DNA of 64,000 nucleotides from Pseudoalteromonas luteoviolacea (GTDB lineage Bacteria > Pseudomonadota > Gammaproteobacteria > Enterobacterales > Alteromonadaceae): NCBI RefSeq assembly GCF_001696455.1, contig NZ_MAUJ01000007.1, forward strand, positions 231,010 through 295,009. Direction: 5' to 3'. Shown one piece after another: positions 34,681 through 44,271 of the stretch. Position numbers and translations under genes: made by a program. The notes beneath the pieces were generated by a model, which worked only from the letters and a program-made list of their open reading frames with translations, had not been told where the DNA came from and did no database searches. How positions within the stretch are numbered: position 1 is the first letter of the stretch; each line of letters begins with the position of its first letter.

Positions 34681-36210
34681 ATGCAACTTAAGTCTTTGGC
34701 ATTAATTTTATCGAGTATTTTTACCACACAAGGACAGGCTCAAATGCTAGAAAAACTAGACTTTGAACGTTCAACTGAACAGGTAGAGGTCAATTACGGT
34801 GATGTCACAGCTATTGAGCAAACGAATGTAAACCCGATCTCGGGGAGCTATAGTTTAAAAGTGAGTGCCCTAAGTCACTTTGAGATAATGCGTGTTTTTG
34901 AAATTAATCAAACTCTGAGCAACCCCACACAGTTTAAAGTGAGCTTTGACGTCCAGCTACCAGAAATTCAAAACTCAAAGTATCAGGGAAACACATCCCT
35001 CTATACGTCTTTAATGGTTGAATTTGACGACGGTAGTCAAATGCAAGTTTATACCTCTGAAGGCGACAATATTAGCCAACAACCACATAGTATTCACTCT
35101 TTTGACGTCGCCACAACATTACCTAGCGGCAAGCATATTAAACAGGTCACGGCATACTGGAGTACCCATTTATTAGATGAGATGCCGGTGCTTTTCGACA
35201 ACATCGAAGCCCAGCTTACAGACAATAGTGAGCATGACAGCACTGTGATCCAACATTTCTTGATGGATGACACCACCACAGCGACCATTGAGCAATTACA
35301 ACAACGCTTTAGCGGTAATATCGTGCTCTCGCACGAATACGGAAACTCAAATGCACCAAGTTTGCAAATTAACGCAGACAGTGAGGGCCGATATAGAACC
35401 AAGTTCGAGTTGAGCAACTTGTTTATTGTACACTCAACACCCAACTACATTGCCACCAGCCTCACATTGCACAATCCAAGTACCGAAGCTGTTGAGGTCA
35501 AGCTTTCAGGGCAAGCATACTTTAATCGTGAACTCACCGGGCAAGCTAATACAACAAGCCGATACGATAGATTAACACTTGCACCGAATGCGCGTAAAAC
35601 AGTGCCTTTGATGCTTGATTTTAGCGACGATTACTATACCTCTGGCATTTCATCCATGCAGTTTGAAATTGAAGCTGAACGCTCAATACTCATTGACAGT
35701 GCAAGGGTTCACACTGCAGAGATTCGCTCCGATGGTGCTTTCTATCAAGTCTTTAATAACTATGATTCTGGTCATATTGATTTTACGACACAGTACCCTG
35801 AGGATGTCTCAATTAGCATTGAAAGTAACAGTCAATTCAACAGCTCACCGAGCCTTAAATTGGCACTTTCACCATGGCGACAGGCCAGTTACTCTTACTT
35901 TTTCCCTTGGGGAGAAACGCGTTTTGCCACACAAATACATACCCAGTTAGATGCCAATATTACTGCAGCAACCTACGGTAAGCCTGTGCAAGTATGTACC
36001 GATGTGTACTATAGAACGGGTGGCAAAGATACTTTTTGTGAGGTGCGTACACTAGGTACTGGTAGCTACCAAATCAATGAAATGTACCCTATTGATCCAA
36101 CTAAGCCGCTGCACCGCTTCCTAATTCGCGTTCGCTCGTTTAGTAGTTCACCAGCCACTGTCAATATCGACAATTTCTCTTTGAAGTACTGGCAGCCAGC
36201 TTTTAATTAA
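34681..36210 (+). CDS. Secreted beta-rich protein, unknown
   Basis: 509 residues with a signal peptide (cleavage near QGQAQM, residue 20). The mature protein is beta-rich with two segments resembling carbohydrate-binding jelly rolls: residues ~25-180 (EKLDFERSTEQVEV ... VLFDNIEAQL) and ~360-509 (VFNNYDSGHIDF ... VNIDNFSLKYW). Both end in the 'D-N-hydrophobic' strand seen in such modules. No catalytic domain is evident. It may bind polysaccharide outside the cell. AAGGAAAGG lies before the ATG; a strong terminator follows. Confidence 0.7.
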   Translation: MQLKSLALILSSIFTTQGQAQMLEKLDFERSTEQVEVNYGDVTAIEQTNVNPISGSYSLKVSALSHFEIMRVFEINQTLSNPTQFKVSFDVQLPEIQNSKYQGNTSLYTSLMVEFDDGSQMQVYTSEGDNISQQPHSIHSFDVATTLPSGKHIKQVTAYWSTHLLDEMPVLFDNIEAQLTDNSEHDSTVIQHFLMDDTTTATIEQLQQRFSGNIVLSHEYGNSNAPSLQINADSEGRYRTKFELSNLFIVHSTPNYIATSLTLHNPSTEAVEVKLSGQAYFNRELTGQANTTSRYDRLTLAPNARKTVPLMLDFSDDYYTSGISSMQFEIEAERSILIDSARVHTAEIRSDGAFYQVFNNYDSGHIDFTTQYPEDVSISIESNSQFNSSPSLKLALSPWRQASYSYFFPWGETRFATQIHTQLDANITAATYGKPVQVCTDVYYRTGGKDTFCEVRTLGTGSYQINEMYPIDPTKPLHRFLIRVRSFSSSPATVNIDNFSLKYWQPAFN

Positions 36211-36250
36211 ACCGTCATGACTTGATAAAATTCGAGTATAAAATCACATG

Positions 36251-36285
36251 CAAAAAAGCGGAGCTAGTTAGCCCCGCTTTTTTCT
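36251..36285. terminator. Strong bidirectional terminator
   Basis: AAAAAAGCGG-A-GCTA / TAGC-C-CCGCTTTTTT: nearly perfect 14-bp stem with A- and T-tracts on either side, 42 bases after the secreted-protein stop. Confidence 0.85.
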
Positions 36286-36792
36286 TGCAAATTTCAAATG
36301 TGTAGTAAGTGATACCATTAATTGCGTAACACAATACCACGACTACCAAAACAAATATCGCCTTTCAAAAGGCTCAATAAGCCTCCAATACGAGCTGCCA
36401 TTATTTTAATAGGCTTAACAATAAATCGTATTAAGCTCTGCCAACATTTCTTGGGTTAGATAGTCTGTAAATGTATGCGGAAAATACTTTTACGTCTCCA
36501 AAATAGCTAATTCAAGGGACAAGTTCAAGCAATCGCGATGTAATTCCAGAAAAAATATGCAGATATAAATATAATCATAAAAACCATATTTATCAACACG
36601 TTAAATCTCACCCATAGGCACGTAACGTGGCTTTTAAAAGACGGCAGACATATTTTTGCCATTGTTTTGACAACGGAGTTTCATTTTTGGGGAATACACT
36701 GCCACGCGTTCAATCTGGAAGAATAAAACAGTCAATCGGGACTGTTCGTTTGCTCACAAGGAAGGAGAAAAGACAATAAACTCACAGGAATC
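36286..36792. other. Long intergenic region before phosphatase gene
   Basis: About 500 bases with lower coding signal than its surroundings. Apart from the possible gene relic at its left end I see no RNA gene, repeat or insertion sequence. The right end is AT-rich and carries two purine-rich stretches (AAGGAAGGAG and AGGA) before the phosphatase start. Confidence 0.4.
36318..36487 (-). pseudogene. Possible decayed gene fragment
   Basis: Two overlapping minus-strand frames look protein-like although neither has a full start: KYFPHTFTDYLTQEMLAEL (36487-36415) and IKIMAARIGGLLSLLKGD, ending at a stop at 36318. A frameshift between them would join both into one C-terminal fragment. The parent family is not recognised. 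Confidence 0.25.
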
Positions 36793-38511
36793 ATGATGAC
36801 ATATACAACTGTTGCGCTCACAACACTCGCTTTACTCAGCATAATACCCATTGCACACGCGGCTCCCGAAGTACACTATGACCAATGCCAACCTGTATTT
36901 GGCTATCAGACAGCCAGCTACCAAGGCACCACCGACAAAAATAATAGCGGTAATCAATGGTGCTATTTAAAAAACGCAATTGATGGCAGCTCATGGGGTA
37001 ATGTACGTACAGAGACCATTCCCACCTTTACAACTAGTACAGGTAAAGTGTGTAATACTCCTTCTCAATATCAAGGAGAAGCGTTTTACGGCTGTTCATC
37101 GATAAACCATACGACACCTTGGTGCTATATTGACGAGCAAGGGAATTGGGAAGAGTGCGCACCAGTTGAAAGTGATCCGCTACCCAAGCATACTCATCCA
37201 CAAGCGAGTAAACGATTAGATCGGGTTGCTCTTGGCTCTTGCTTTAAAACGAAAGGCGATATGCCACAAGCACTTGCGAAGCTTATTTCTCATCAACCTG
37301 ACCTATTCTTATGGCTTGGAGACAATATCTACGCAGACACTACAAACATGGCAACAATGCGCCAAAAGTATGATGACAAAAAACGTAATATTGATTATCA
37401 AAAATTTCTCGCGGCCAATATTCCTGTCATGGCGACTTGGGATGACCATGACTATGGCGCCAACAATGATGGTAAACACTACCCCCAGCGCGTAAATAGC
37501 CAAAAGGAATATTTACGCCACTTTGATGTCCCAGCGGATGACCCAAGGCTAAACGGTCAAGCTGGAATATATGAAGCTAAGTTATTGGGGCCAACCAATG
37601 AGCGCACCCATGTTATTACACTGGATGCGCGCTATTTTCGCTCACCTACATTTAGTAATTACGGCACATGTGAAGGTGATAAAACCACGATTTTAGGTGC
37701 GCAGCAATGGCAGTGGCTTGAACAACAACTGAATACGCCTTCTGAAATTAAGCTAATCGCCAGTGGTATTCAGGTACTTCCGCCACTTTACCAAGGTCGT
37801 AGTAAAAGTAAGTACTGCGCCTATGGAGATGGCAAGCAGTTTGAACAAGCCATCGCAGATATGGCAGAGTCCGATATGTCAGGTACAAGCTACGAATCAT
37901 GGGCTGAAGTCCCAACAGAACGCGCTAAGTTGATGCGTCTCGTGCAAAAGTCAATTAACAGTGGAAAAACCAAAGCTGTGATTTTCTTATCTGGAGATCA
38001 ACATTGGGGTGAGTTATTGAAAAAAGAAATCCCAGCCAGCGCGCAATATGGTAAGGCCGTTACAGTATATGAAGTCACAGCATCTGGGTTTGGTCAAAAT
38101 TGGCCATATCATATAGAAAACCCGTTAAGACTGCCCGTTTATGCCGATACCAAAGGTGATGGCCAGTACACTCAACAATGTAAATTCCCTTTCACGTATG
38201 GTCTCACCACCTACCGTGGCTGCACAACAAAAGATAACGACAAACCATGGTGCTACACCAAAGTTGACGACAATGGCAAAGGTATCAGCGGTGAGTGGGG
38301 AAATTGTGCGCCGAGTGGCGCTGTGACACCTGATGGGCAAGTAGGACTTGTTAGCAGCAACATTGCCAATTTAACCACCAGCGATAGGCATCTGGTTAAT
38401 AAATCAGGGAGTAACTATGGCATGGTTGATATTGATTGGGAAAAGCACACTATTAAACTTTCTATTCAAACAACCGAAGAAGAAGCAGTATCTACCATCA
38501 TCAAGTTTTAA
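36793..38511 (+). CDS. PhoD-like phosphatase with fibronectin-II-like modules
   Basis: 572 residues with a signal peptide (cleavage near AHAAPE, residue 24). Two Cys/Trp-rich modules at residues 32-71 and 87-122 (WCYLKN, GCSSINHTTPWCY) precede a PhoD/metallophosphatase domain (~143-450): GSCFK, LWLGDNIYAD, TWDDHDYGANND and SGDQHWGEL supply the metal ligands. A third module at 462-507 (CKFPFTYG, YRGC, PWCYT, WGNC) matches the fibronectin type II pattern closely. It is probably a secreted or periplasmic phosphoesterase anchored to a surface or polymer by these modules. Start ATG 36793 or 36796; the latter has better spacing to AGGA. Confidence 0.85.
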   Translation: MMTYTTVALTTLALLSIIPIAHAAPEVHYDQCQPVFGYQTASYQGTTDKNNSGNQWCYLKNAIDGSSWGNVRTETIPTFTTSTGKVCNTPSQYQGEAFYGCSSINHTTPWCYIDEQGNWEECAPVESDPLPKHTHPQASKRLDRVALGSCFKTKGDMPQALAKLISHQPDLFLWLGDNIYADTTNMATMRQKYDDKKRNIDYQKFLAANIPVMATWDDHDYGANNDGKHYPQRVNSQKEYLRHFDVPADDPRLNGQAGIYEAKLLGPTNERTHVITLDARYFRSPTFSNYGTCEGDKTTILGAQQWQWLEQQLNTPSEIKLIASGIQVLPPLYQGRSKSKYCAYGDGKQFEQAIADMAESDMSGTSYESWAEVPTERAKLMRLVQKSINSGKTKAVIFLSGDQHWGELLKKEIPASAQYGKAVTVYEVTASGFGQNWPYHIENPLRLPVYADTKGDGQYTQQCKFPFTYGLTTYRGCTTKDNDKPWCYTKVDDNGKGISGEWGNCAPSGAVTPDGQVGLVSSNIANLTTSDRHLVNKSGSNYGMVDIDWEKHTIKLSIQTTEEEAVSTIIKF

Positions 38512-38524
38512 CGGACAGATTCAG

Positions 38525-38552
38525 AAATAGCGCCTAATTTAAGGCGCTATTT
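38525..38552. terminator. Bidirectional terminator, phosphatase / MFS
   Basis: Perfect 11-bp stem AAATAGCGCCT / AGGCGCTATTT with loop AATTTA, flanked by A- and T-tracts, between the convergent phosphatase and MFS genes. Confidence 0.85.
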
Positions 38553-38557
38553 TATGC

Positions 38558-39787
38558 CTATCCTTCATACGCCTTTGCGTTTTCTTCTGATTTTTCAGAC
38601 ATTATGTACAGCCAGTTTGCAACCAAACAAGCTATTGTCATTGTTATAAATAGCCAACTACCGCTTGCTAAATCAAGGATCACCCCGCCAACTAAAGGCG
38701 CGAAAGCAAACCCTAACGAACAAAGTCCCGCAGCACCAAAGTAGCTGGCTTTTAAATGTTGAGGTGCCATTCTATCGATATGAATATTGATGTTTGAAAA
38801 CAGTATCGCTTCGCTCAAGCTCAACACAGCGATGCATATAATCCACGCCCAAAAACTATGCACATCGGTGAGTACCATCATTAACTGCGACACAGCTAAC
38901 ACACCGCCACCAACTAGCAGTCGGAATTGGATAGACCAGTCTTTCATCAAGTGTAAAAGCGGAAATTGAAATACCACAATGATCAGGGAGTTGGTCACAA
39001 TCAGGCTGGAGATTAAAAGTGCCAGCTCCGGGACTTCAGCCCTTGTAAGGTATTGAACTAAACTAGAATCACCTTGGCCAAACACAAGGTAAACCAAAAA
39101 AGTTGCAACCAGCACCCACAAAAACCTTTTATCATTACGTAACAGTGTCAGCCATTCTCTAAAACGAGGGATGTTTGTTGGCTGGCTCGAAGATTTGCTA
39201 ACTCTCGCTTGGCGCTGCTTTAGCAGTAATGCACAGAACAACGCCAAGTATGCAACTGCGGTGTAAATAAAACTAAACTGCTCACCGTTAAGGCCTGCCC
39301 ACAACCCAAATAGAGGCCCCAGAGCAGCACCGACATTGACTAAAAAATACAGCAGGTGAAGCGCTAACTCTCTATCATTATCCTGCGCTAGTTCATCACT
39401 CAACAGGGCCTTGCTCGGTGCATCCCAGAGTGTTCTTGGCATACACGCAAAAAATACCGCCAAGCAAAATGCCCAGAGTTCATCTACGATAGCAAGTGCG
39501 GTAAATGCTAACACCCCCATTATCACAGCGGCGTACAGTATCTTAAAGCGACCAAATCGATCTGCTAAATTTCCTGTATAAAACCCAAGTAAAACAGCAA
39601 ATGTCGCGCTGCCAGTCAGTAAGACGCCCACTTCCGTCGCGCTTAAAGAAAACTTGGTATACAGGATCACCGCAAGAAATGGCCACACCATATAGTAACT
39701 GGCTCGAACAAAAAAGTTGCCTAACAACATGGTCCAAACCAGTGGCGTGAAACGTGTGATCTGTGTTGAGAATTGAGTTAGTTCCAT
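38558..39787 (-). CDS. MFS transporter
   Basis: 409 residues, twelve predicted helices. The MFS signature between helices 2 and 3 is GNLADRFGRFKIL. The opening (LVWTMLLGNFFVRASYYMVWPFLAVIL) resembles the MdtH-like drug-exporter branch. The substrate is unknown; export of small molecules by proton antiport is typical. The ATG is preceded by AGGATTTTAAG. Followed by a shared bidirectional terminator. Confidence 0.9.
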   Translation of the reverse strand: MELTQFSTQITRFTPLVWTMLLGNFFVRASYYMVWPFLAVILYTKFSLSATEVGVLLTGSATFAVLLGFYTGNLADRFGRFKILYAAVIMGVLAFTALAIVDELWAFCLAVFFACMPRTLWDAPSKALLSDELAQDNDRELALHLLYFLVNVGAALGPLFGLWAGLNGEQFSFIYTAVAYLALFCALLLKQRQARVSKSSSQPTNIPRFREWLTLLRNDKRFLWVLVATFLVYLVFGQGDSSLVQYLTRAEVPELALLISSLIVTNSLIIVVFQFPLLHLMKDWSIQFRLLVGGGVLAVSQLMMVLTDVHSFWAWIICIAVLSLSEAILFSNINIHIDRMAPQHLKASYFGAAGLCSLGFAFAPLVGGVILDLASGSWLFITMTIACLVANWLYIMSEKSEENAKAYEG

Positions 39788-39901
39788 CTTAAAATCCTGT
39801 TTTTATTATCTTTGCGCAACACAATAAAACCTCAACCTAACCTGAGGTAAAGCATTATTTGCATTCCTTTGGAAAAATCACACAGCCATTTTTTCTCGTT
39901 A

Positions 39902-42370
39902 TTACATACGGCTTTTTACTTTATTAGTCGCCTGCGCGGTAGCCGGGTCATCTGGCCAAAAATGCTTTGGGTAACGCCCTTTCATTTCCTTTTGAACTTC
40001 GCGATAACTGGTTTGCCAAAAGTGTGCCAAGTCCTGCGTCAATTGCAGAGGCCTTTGTGCTGGCGACAACAGCTCCATTAAGACCGGTAAGCGACCTTCA
40101 CATAAAATGGGGCTTTGACTCATACCATAAACTTCTTGCATCCTAACAGCCAATCGGGCCGGGCCGTCCAGCTCATATTGAATACGCAAATTAGAGCCAC
40201 TTGGTACGGCTATTCGCTCTGGTAATAATTCATTGAGGCGCTGTTGCTTTTGCCAATCTACTCGCGCCATAAGTGCTGCTTTTAGATCTAACTTCTTAAG
40301 TTGATTGAACTGTTTAATATCATCTAGAAATGGAGCCAGCCAAGTATCTACACTCGCCAGTAATTCGGCCTCACTAAATGACTCAAACTCTTCTGGATAA
40401 AGCTGCTTTGCTAGCTGCAAACGCACTAATAAAGGGGCGCATTCTTGAAACTGATTGAATAGTTTCAACCCTTGCTGCTGCACAATATTAAGCCACGCAG
40501 CGGTTCTTGCAGCTTGATCGAGTGGGGTCGTACTTGGCTTAGCTGAAACCACACACTGGCCTAGATACACTCTATCTTGATGAATAAACTGAGCTGATTT
40601 TTGGTCAAATTCACAAACCGTTCTTGCTATAAATAAATGAGGTAATACGTCCTCTAGCGCATTGGGATCAAAGGCTGTAGCACTAAATATCGACTGCCCT
40701 TTATGGCCGCCCAATTGCGCGATTGCTAAAAATGGGGTGTCTAGCCAATACTCACTGTGGGCATTTACACCGGCACCGTTTGCCAATACAAAGCCATTAC
40801 CTCTTCGCTTGGCTAGCCTATCTGGGTATGCCAATGCCACCACAATGGCAAGGTGTTCGATAGCCAGCTCAGCAGTGCTACATTCAATGTGTGCACGCTT
40901 GCACCAATATTGCAACTGTTTTGTAAACTGTGGTGGGACCTTATGCTGTAGTTGCTGCAAAGCTAAACTCAGCTCCGGAGCACATTTCACTCTACTATCT
41001 TGTAATGCCATAAAATAGCAGGCTAAGCGCGTTATACCAGATAGCTGAGACTCTAGTTCCTGCACTTTAAGTAGCATGTGTGCATATCTTGGTTCGCCGC
41101 CCAGAGCATGTATTTTTGACCCCACCCCTTGCAACTTACCTTGTTCATCGAGTGCTTCAAGCTCTATAAGCAACTGCTCAGCCTGATTTATTTGGGCCTC
41201 GCTCGGTCTGTCTAGCAAAGGTAACTCTTTGATGCCTGTTCCCCAAACCTTTGCTTCCAATAGCAGTCCACTGATATCTGAGCTCAATATATCCGGCTTA
41301 TCGTGTGCATCGCGTCTCTCAAACATCGCTTTACTACCGAGCCGATATACAACCCCAGACTCAATTCGACCAGCCCGACCTGCACGCTGTATTGCTGAAG
41401 CCCGAGAAATAGAAAGCGTCGTAAGCTCAGTCACGCCCGTGCGCAAATTAAAAACACCAGCGCGCCGCTTTCCTGAATCAATCACAACTCGGATCCCTTC
41501 GATTGTCAGTGATGTTTCAGCCACATTCGTTGTCAGAACCACTTTTCTTTGCCCTGATTGCACTGGCGCAATGGCCGCCTGCTGGCTCGCTTTGCTCTGA
41601 TCGCCATATAACGTTGCCAGTTGTACATGAGGGTTTTGCTCTAACTCTTCTGATAGAGCATTAGCGACAAAACGGATCTCTTTTTGACCGGGTAGAAACA
41701 CCAAAATACTGCCACTTTGCTCGCTCAGCGCTTGACGCACCATAGGCGCAATTTGCAGCAACCATTGGCTTTCATCTTTGAGCGTAATGTAGCGCTCCTC
41801 AATGGGATAACTGCGACCTTCTGAGCGCACCACCGGACACGCTAAAAATGCTTCATAACGCTCACTATCCAAAGTTGCTGACATGACCAAGATTTTTAAA
41901 TCTTCACGCAACGCTGCCTGAGACTCTAACGCAAACGCCAATGCGGTATCTGCCGCCAATGAACGCTCGTGAAATTCGTCAAAAATTAATAGGTCAATAC
42001 CTGACAGCTCCGGGTCTTGTTGGATCATGCGCGTCAACATGCCCTCAGTCACTATCTCTAACCGCGTGCGTTTTGACACCTTCACTTCTTGACGAATTCG
42101 TAAACCAACCTGTTCCCCCACGGGCTCATTCAACTGTGAAGCCAAAAATTGAGCGATATTTCTAGCCGCTAATCGCCGAGGTTCTAACATTACAATGCGC
42201 TTAAAGTGCCCATCTTGCATCAATTGTAAAGGTAGCCAAGTCGACTTACCCGCCCCCGGAGGCGCTTGCAGGAGCACCGTTTCTCGGGAGGAGAGTTGTT
42301 CAACTAATTGCGAGTAAACTTCTTCAATAGGTAGCACAGTGACATGATTCAGATTGCGTAAACATAGCAA
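39902..42370 (-). CDS. hrpB: ATP-dependent helicase HrpB
   Basis: 822 residues, DEAH/RHA family. Walker A APPGAGKSTWLPL, motif Ia EPRRLAARN, DEFHERS (the DEAH box, here DEFH, usual for HrpB), SATLD, TNVAETSLTIEG and QRAGRAGR are all visible. The HrpB-specific C-terminal domain ends with PVLMELLSPAQRPLQLTQDL and RYPKHFWPDDP. Its cellular role is poorly defined; a nucleic-acid helicase. Annotated here from TTG 42370, but GTG 42337 (LPIEEVYSQL) fits relatives equally well; neither has a clear ribosome site. Confidence 0.94.
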   Translation of the reverse strand: MLCLRNLNHVTVLPIEEVYSQLVEQLSSRETVLLQAPPGAGKSTWLPLQLMQDGHFKRIVMLEPRRLAARNIAQFLASQLNEPVGEQVGLRIRQEVKVSKRTRLEIVTEGMLTRMIQQDPELSGIDLLIFDEFHERSLAADTALAFALESQAALREDLKILVMSATLDSERYEAFLACPVVRSEGRSYPIEERYITLKDESQWLLQIAPMVRQALSEQSGSILVFLPGQKEIRFVANALSEELEQNPHVQLATLYGDQSKASQQAAIAPVQSGQRKVVLTTNVAETSLTIEGIRVVIDSGKRRAGVFNLRTGVTELTTLSISRASAIQRAGRAGRIESGVVYRLGSKAMFERRDAHDKPDILSSDISGLLLEAKVWGTGIKELPLLDRPSEAQINQAEQLLIELEALDEQGKLQGVGSKIHALGGEPRYAHMLLKVQELESQLSGITRLACYFMALQDSRVKCAPELSLALQQLQHKVPPQFTKQLQYWCKRAHIECSTAELAIEHLAIVVALAYPDRLAKRRGNGFVLANGAGVNAHSEYWLDTPFLAIAQLGGHKGQSIFSATAFDPNALEDVLPHLFIARTVCEFDQKSAQFIHQDRVYLGQCVVSAKPSTTPLDQAARTAAWLNIVQQQGLKLFNQFQECAPLLVRLQLAKQLYPEEFESFSEAELLASVDTWLAPFLDDIKQFNQLKKLDLKAALMARVDWQKQQRLNELLPERIAVPSGSNLRIQYELDGPARLAVRMQEVYGMSQSPILCEGRLPVLMELLSPAQRPLQLTQDLAHFWQTSYREVQKEMKGRYPKHFWPDDPATAQATNKVKSRM

Positions 42371-42408
42371 TATTCTATCACTGTTAGGCTGAATTACAGT
42401 AACTTACT

Positions 42409-44271
42409 TTATGAATGGTAACTTGTAGAAGCGAGCAAATGGCCACTATGAATCAAACTTTTGTAGTCACTAATGAGCTGCTCAGCGGGTGCATTAAATG
42501 GTCGGCTCAACCCTTGCAACCCAACCCAAGCATTTCGGCTTTCTTCTTTAGCCATATAAAGCCCATTATCCGCCAATTCGAGTACTTGCTCCCAGCTTAG
42601 CGATTTCCCACCTTGATTACGTAACGGATATGGCGCAAACCCAATAGAGCAGGTTACTTGGATAGCTTGTTCATTGACAACAAATGGAAAACACTCAACC
42701 TGACGCCTTACTCGCTCCACGGCTTCAGCAGCCTCGCCATGGGTCATATTTGGCATGACAACTAAAAACTCTTCTCCGCCCCAACGGATCACCAAATCAC
42801 TGTCTCGTGTGCATTGCTTTAGAATATCAGCCACAGATTGAAGTACGGTGTCTCCCGCCGCATGACCATATGTATCATTCACTTTTTTAAAATGGTCGAT
42901 GTCTAACAAACAAAAAATCATTTCATGCTTTTCGCTTGATTCGGCATGTGTAGTCGCACTGGCATTGACTTGTGAATCTATAATGCTGAAAAAATAATGG
43001 CGGTTATTAAGGCCAGTCAAACTATCGGTAAAGCTCAGAGCTTGCAAACGCTTGTTTCGCTCGGCAAGCTCTGCTGTGCGTTCCGCTACTTGCCGCTTTA
43101 ATACTGTTAAATATCGTTTGTTTTGCCACCTCCAATAGCCAAAACCAAAGACCAAAACCACCAGCAACATTCCCAACACACCTCGCTGCTGTGCCAAATG
43201 TGCATTATCAATTTTTTGTTGGTGTTGAATTAGCTGCTGAGCCTGCAGTGCATTGTCTTTTTCTAGTACACTCAACTGCTGCTTTTGCGCAGCTAATGTA
43301 TATTGCGCTTCGAGTTGCAATAACTTGTTATTTCTTTTCTGAAGATTTAAAGCCTGCTCTGTCATGGCAAAACGCTTTAAATATAAATGCGCTTGCTCGA
43401 AATCACCTAACTGCGCATAAGCACCAGCCAGGATTTTCTGAAGCATAGACTGCTCTGTTAGAAATCGCGTACCGAATGTTTCACCAAGCGCGCGATTGGC
43501 TTGATTGATTGCCTCGGTAAACTCACCAGCTTGTAAGTACGCCATGGCACTCATCAACTTATAGCGAACTCTAAGTCGTAAATTCTCTTTCAAAGCCGTT
43601 TTTTCTTGCGACACCTGTTTTAATAAGGTGCTTGCACTGCGATGCTCTCCAATACTTAGGTGCGCCCATGCTCGAGTTAACGCCAATTTGCTCGACAGCT
43701 CTTGCTTTGCATCAGAGTCCACACTCTCTAATATCACCAGTGCTTGGCGGTAGCTGCCACGCATAATATGCAAAGTACCTTGCCACAGAGCGTGCTCAGC
43801 TAATAAGTTCCTAACATGTTCATTAGACACGCTTTTAGTAATAAGCGTATAGGCACGTTCCAATAATTGCTGCGCAAAACGAAAGCGTTCCAAGCTCATT
43901 TCAAGCTGGGCAAGTGCTAAATAAATATCGGCTTCAAGCTCGGGTAAGTTCATATCAGTGACAATATCAAGCGCATCATTATGCAGCACTAAACTATTCT
44001 TATAATCACCGTAATGTTGTCGTATCAGCCCTTCGAGCAACAATGATTTTGCGTGTAAACGCTTTTCACCTAGTTGCCTTGATTGCTCCCTTAACACACG
44101 GATTTGCGGCAACAAATTGAGGTCATAATCTTCTTTTAGCTGTGACGTTAATTGGCCTAGCATTTTACTGAGATCTTCCTTCTGAGAAGCGCTACTGCTG
44201 CTACCCAGATTTGCCCACACCTCAAAACTCAATAACCAGATGAATGGTAATGCACACCAATGTAGTTTCAT
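42409..44271 (-). CDS. TPR-containing diguanylate cyclase
   Basis: 620 residues: signal peptide (cleavage near residue 20), a periplasmic helical domain of TPR-like repeats (~40-330), coiled coil, one membrane helix (GVLGMLLVVLVFGFGYW), and a cytoplasmic GGDEF domain with DSLTGLNNRHYF, LLDIDHFKKVND and active-site RWGGEEF. It makes cyclic-di-GMP. Its ATG overlaps the stop of the upstream solute-binding protein gene (ATGA), so the two are coupled and the binding protein probably supplies the input signal through the periplasmic repeats. Confidence 0.92.
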   Translation of the reverse strand: MKLHWCALPFIWLLSFEVWANLGSSSSASQKEDLSKMLGQLTSQLKEDYDLNLLPQIRVLREQSRQLGEKRLHAKSLLLEGLIRQHYGDYKNSLVLHNDALDIVTDMNLPELEADIYLALAQLEMSLERFRFAQQLLERAYTLITKSVSNEHVRNLLAEHALWQGTLHIMRGSYRQALVILESVDSDAKQELSSKLALTRAWAHLSIGEHRSASTLLKQVSQEKTALKENLRLRVRYKLMSAMAYLQAGEFTEAINQANRALGETFGTRFLTEQSMLQKILAGAYAQLGDFEQAHLYLKRFAMTEQALNLQKRNNKLLQLEAQYTLAAQKQQLSVLEKDNALQAQQLIQHQQKIDNAHLAQQRGVLGMLLVVLVFGFGYWRWQNKRYLTVLKRQVAERTAELAERNKRLQALSFTDSLTGLNNRHYFFSIIDSQVNASATTHAESSEKHEMIFCLLDIDHFKKVNDTYGHAAGDTVLQSVADILKQCTRDSDLVIRWGGEEFLVVMPNMTHGEAAEAVERVRRQVECFPFVVNEQAIQVTCSIGFAPYPLRNQGGKSLSWEQVLELADNGLYMAKEESRNAWVGLQGLSRPFNAPAEQLISDYKSLIHSGHLLASTSYHS

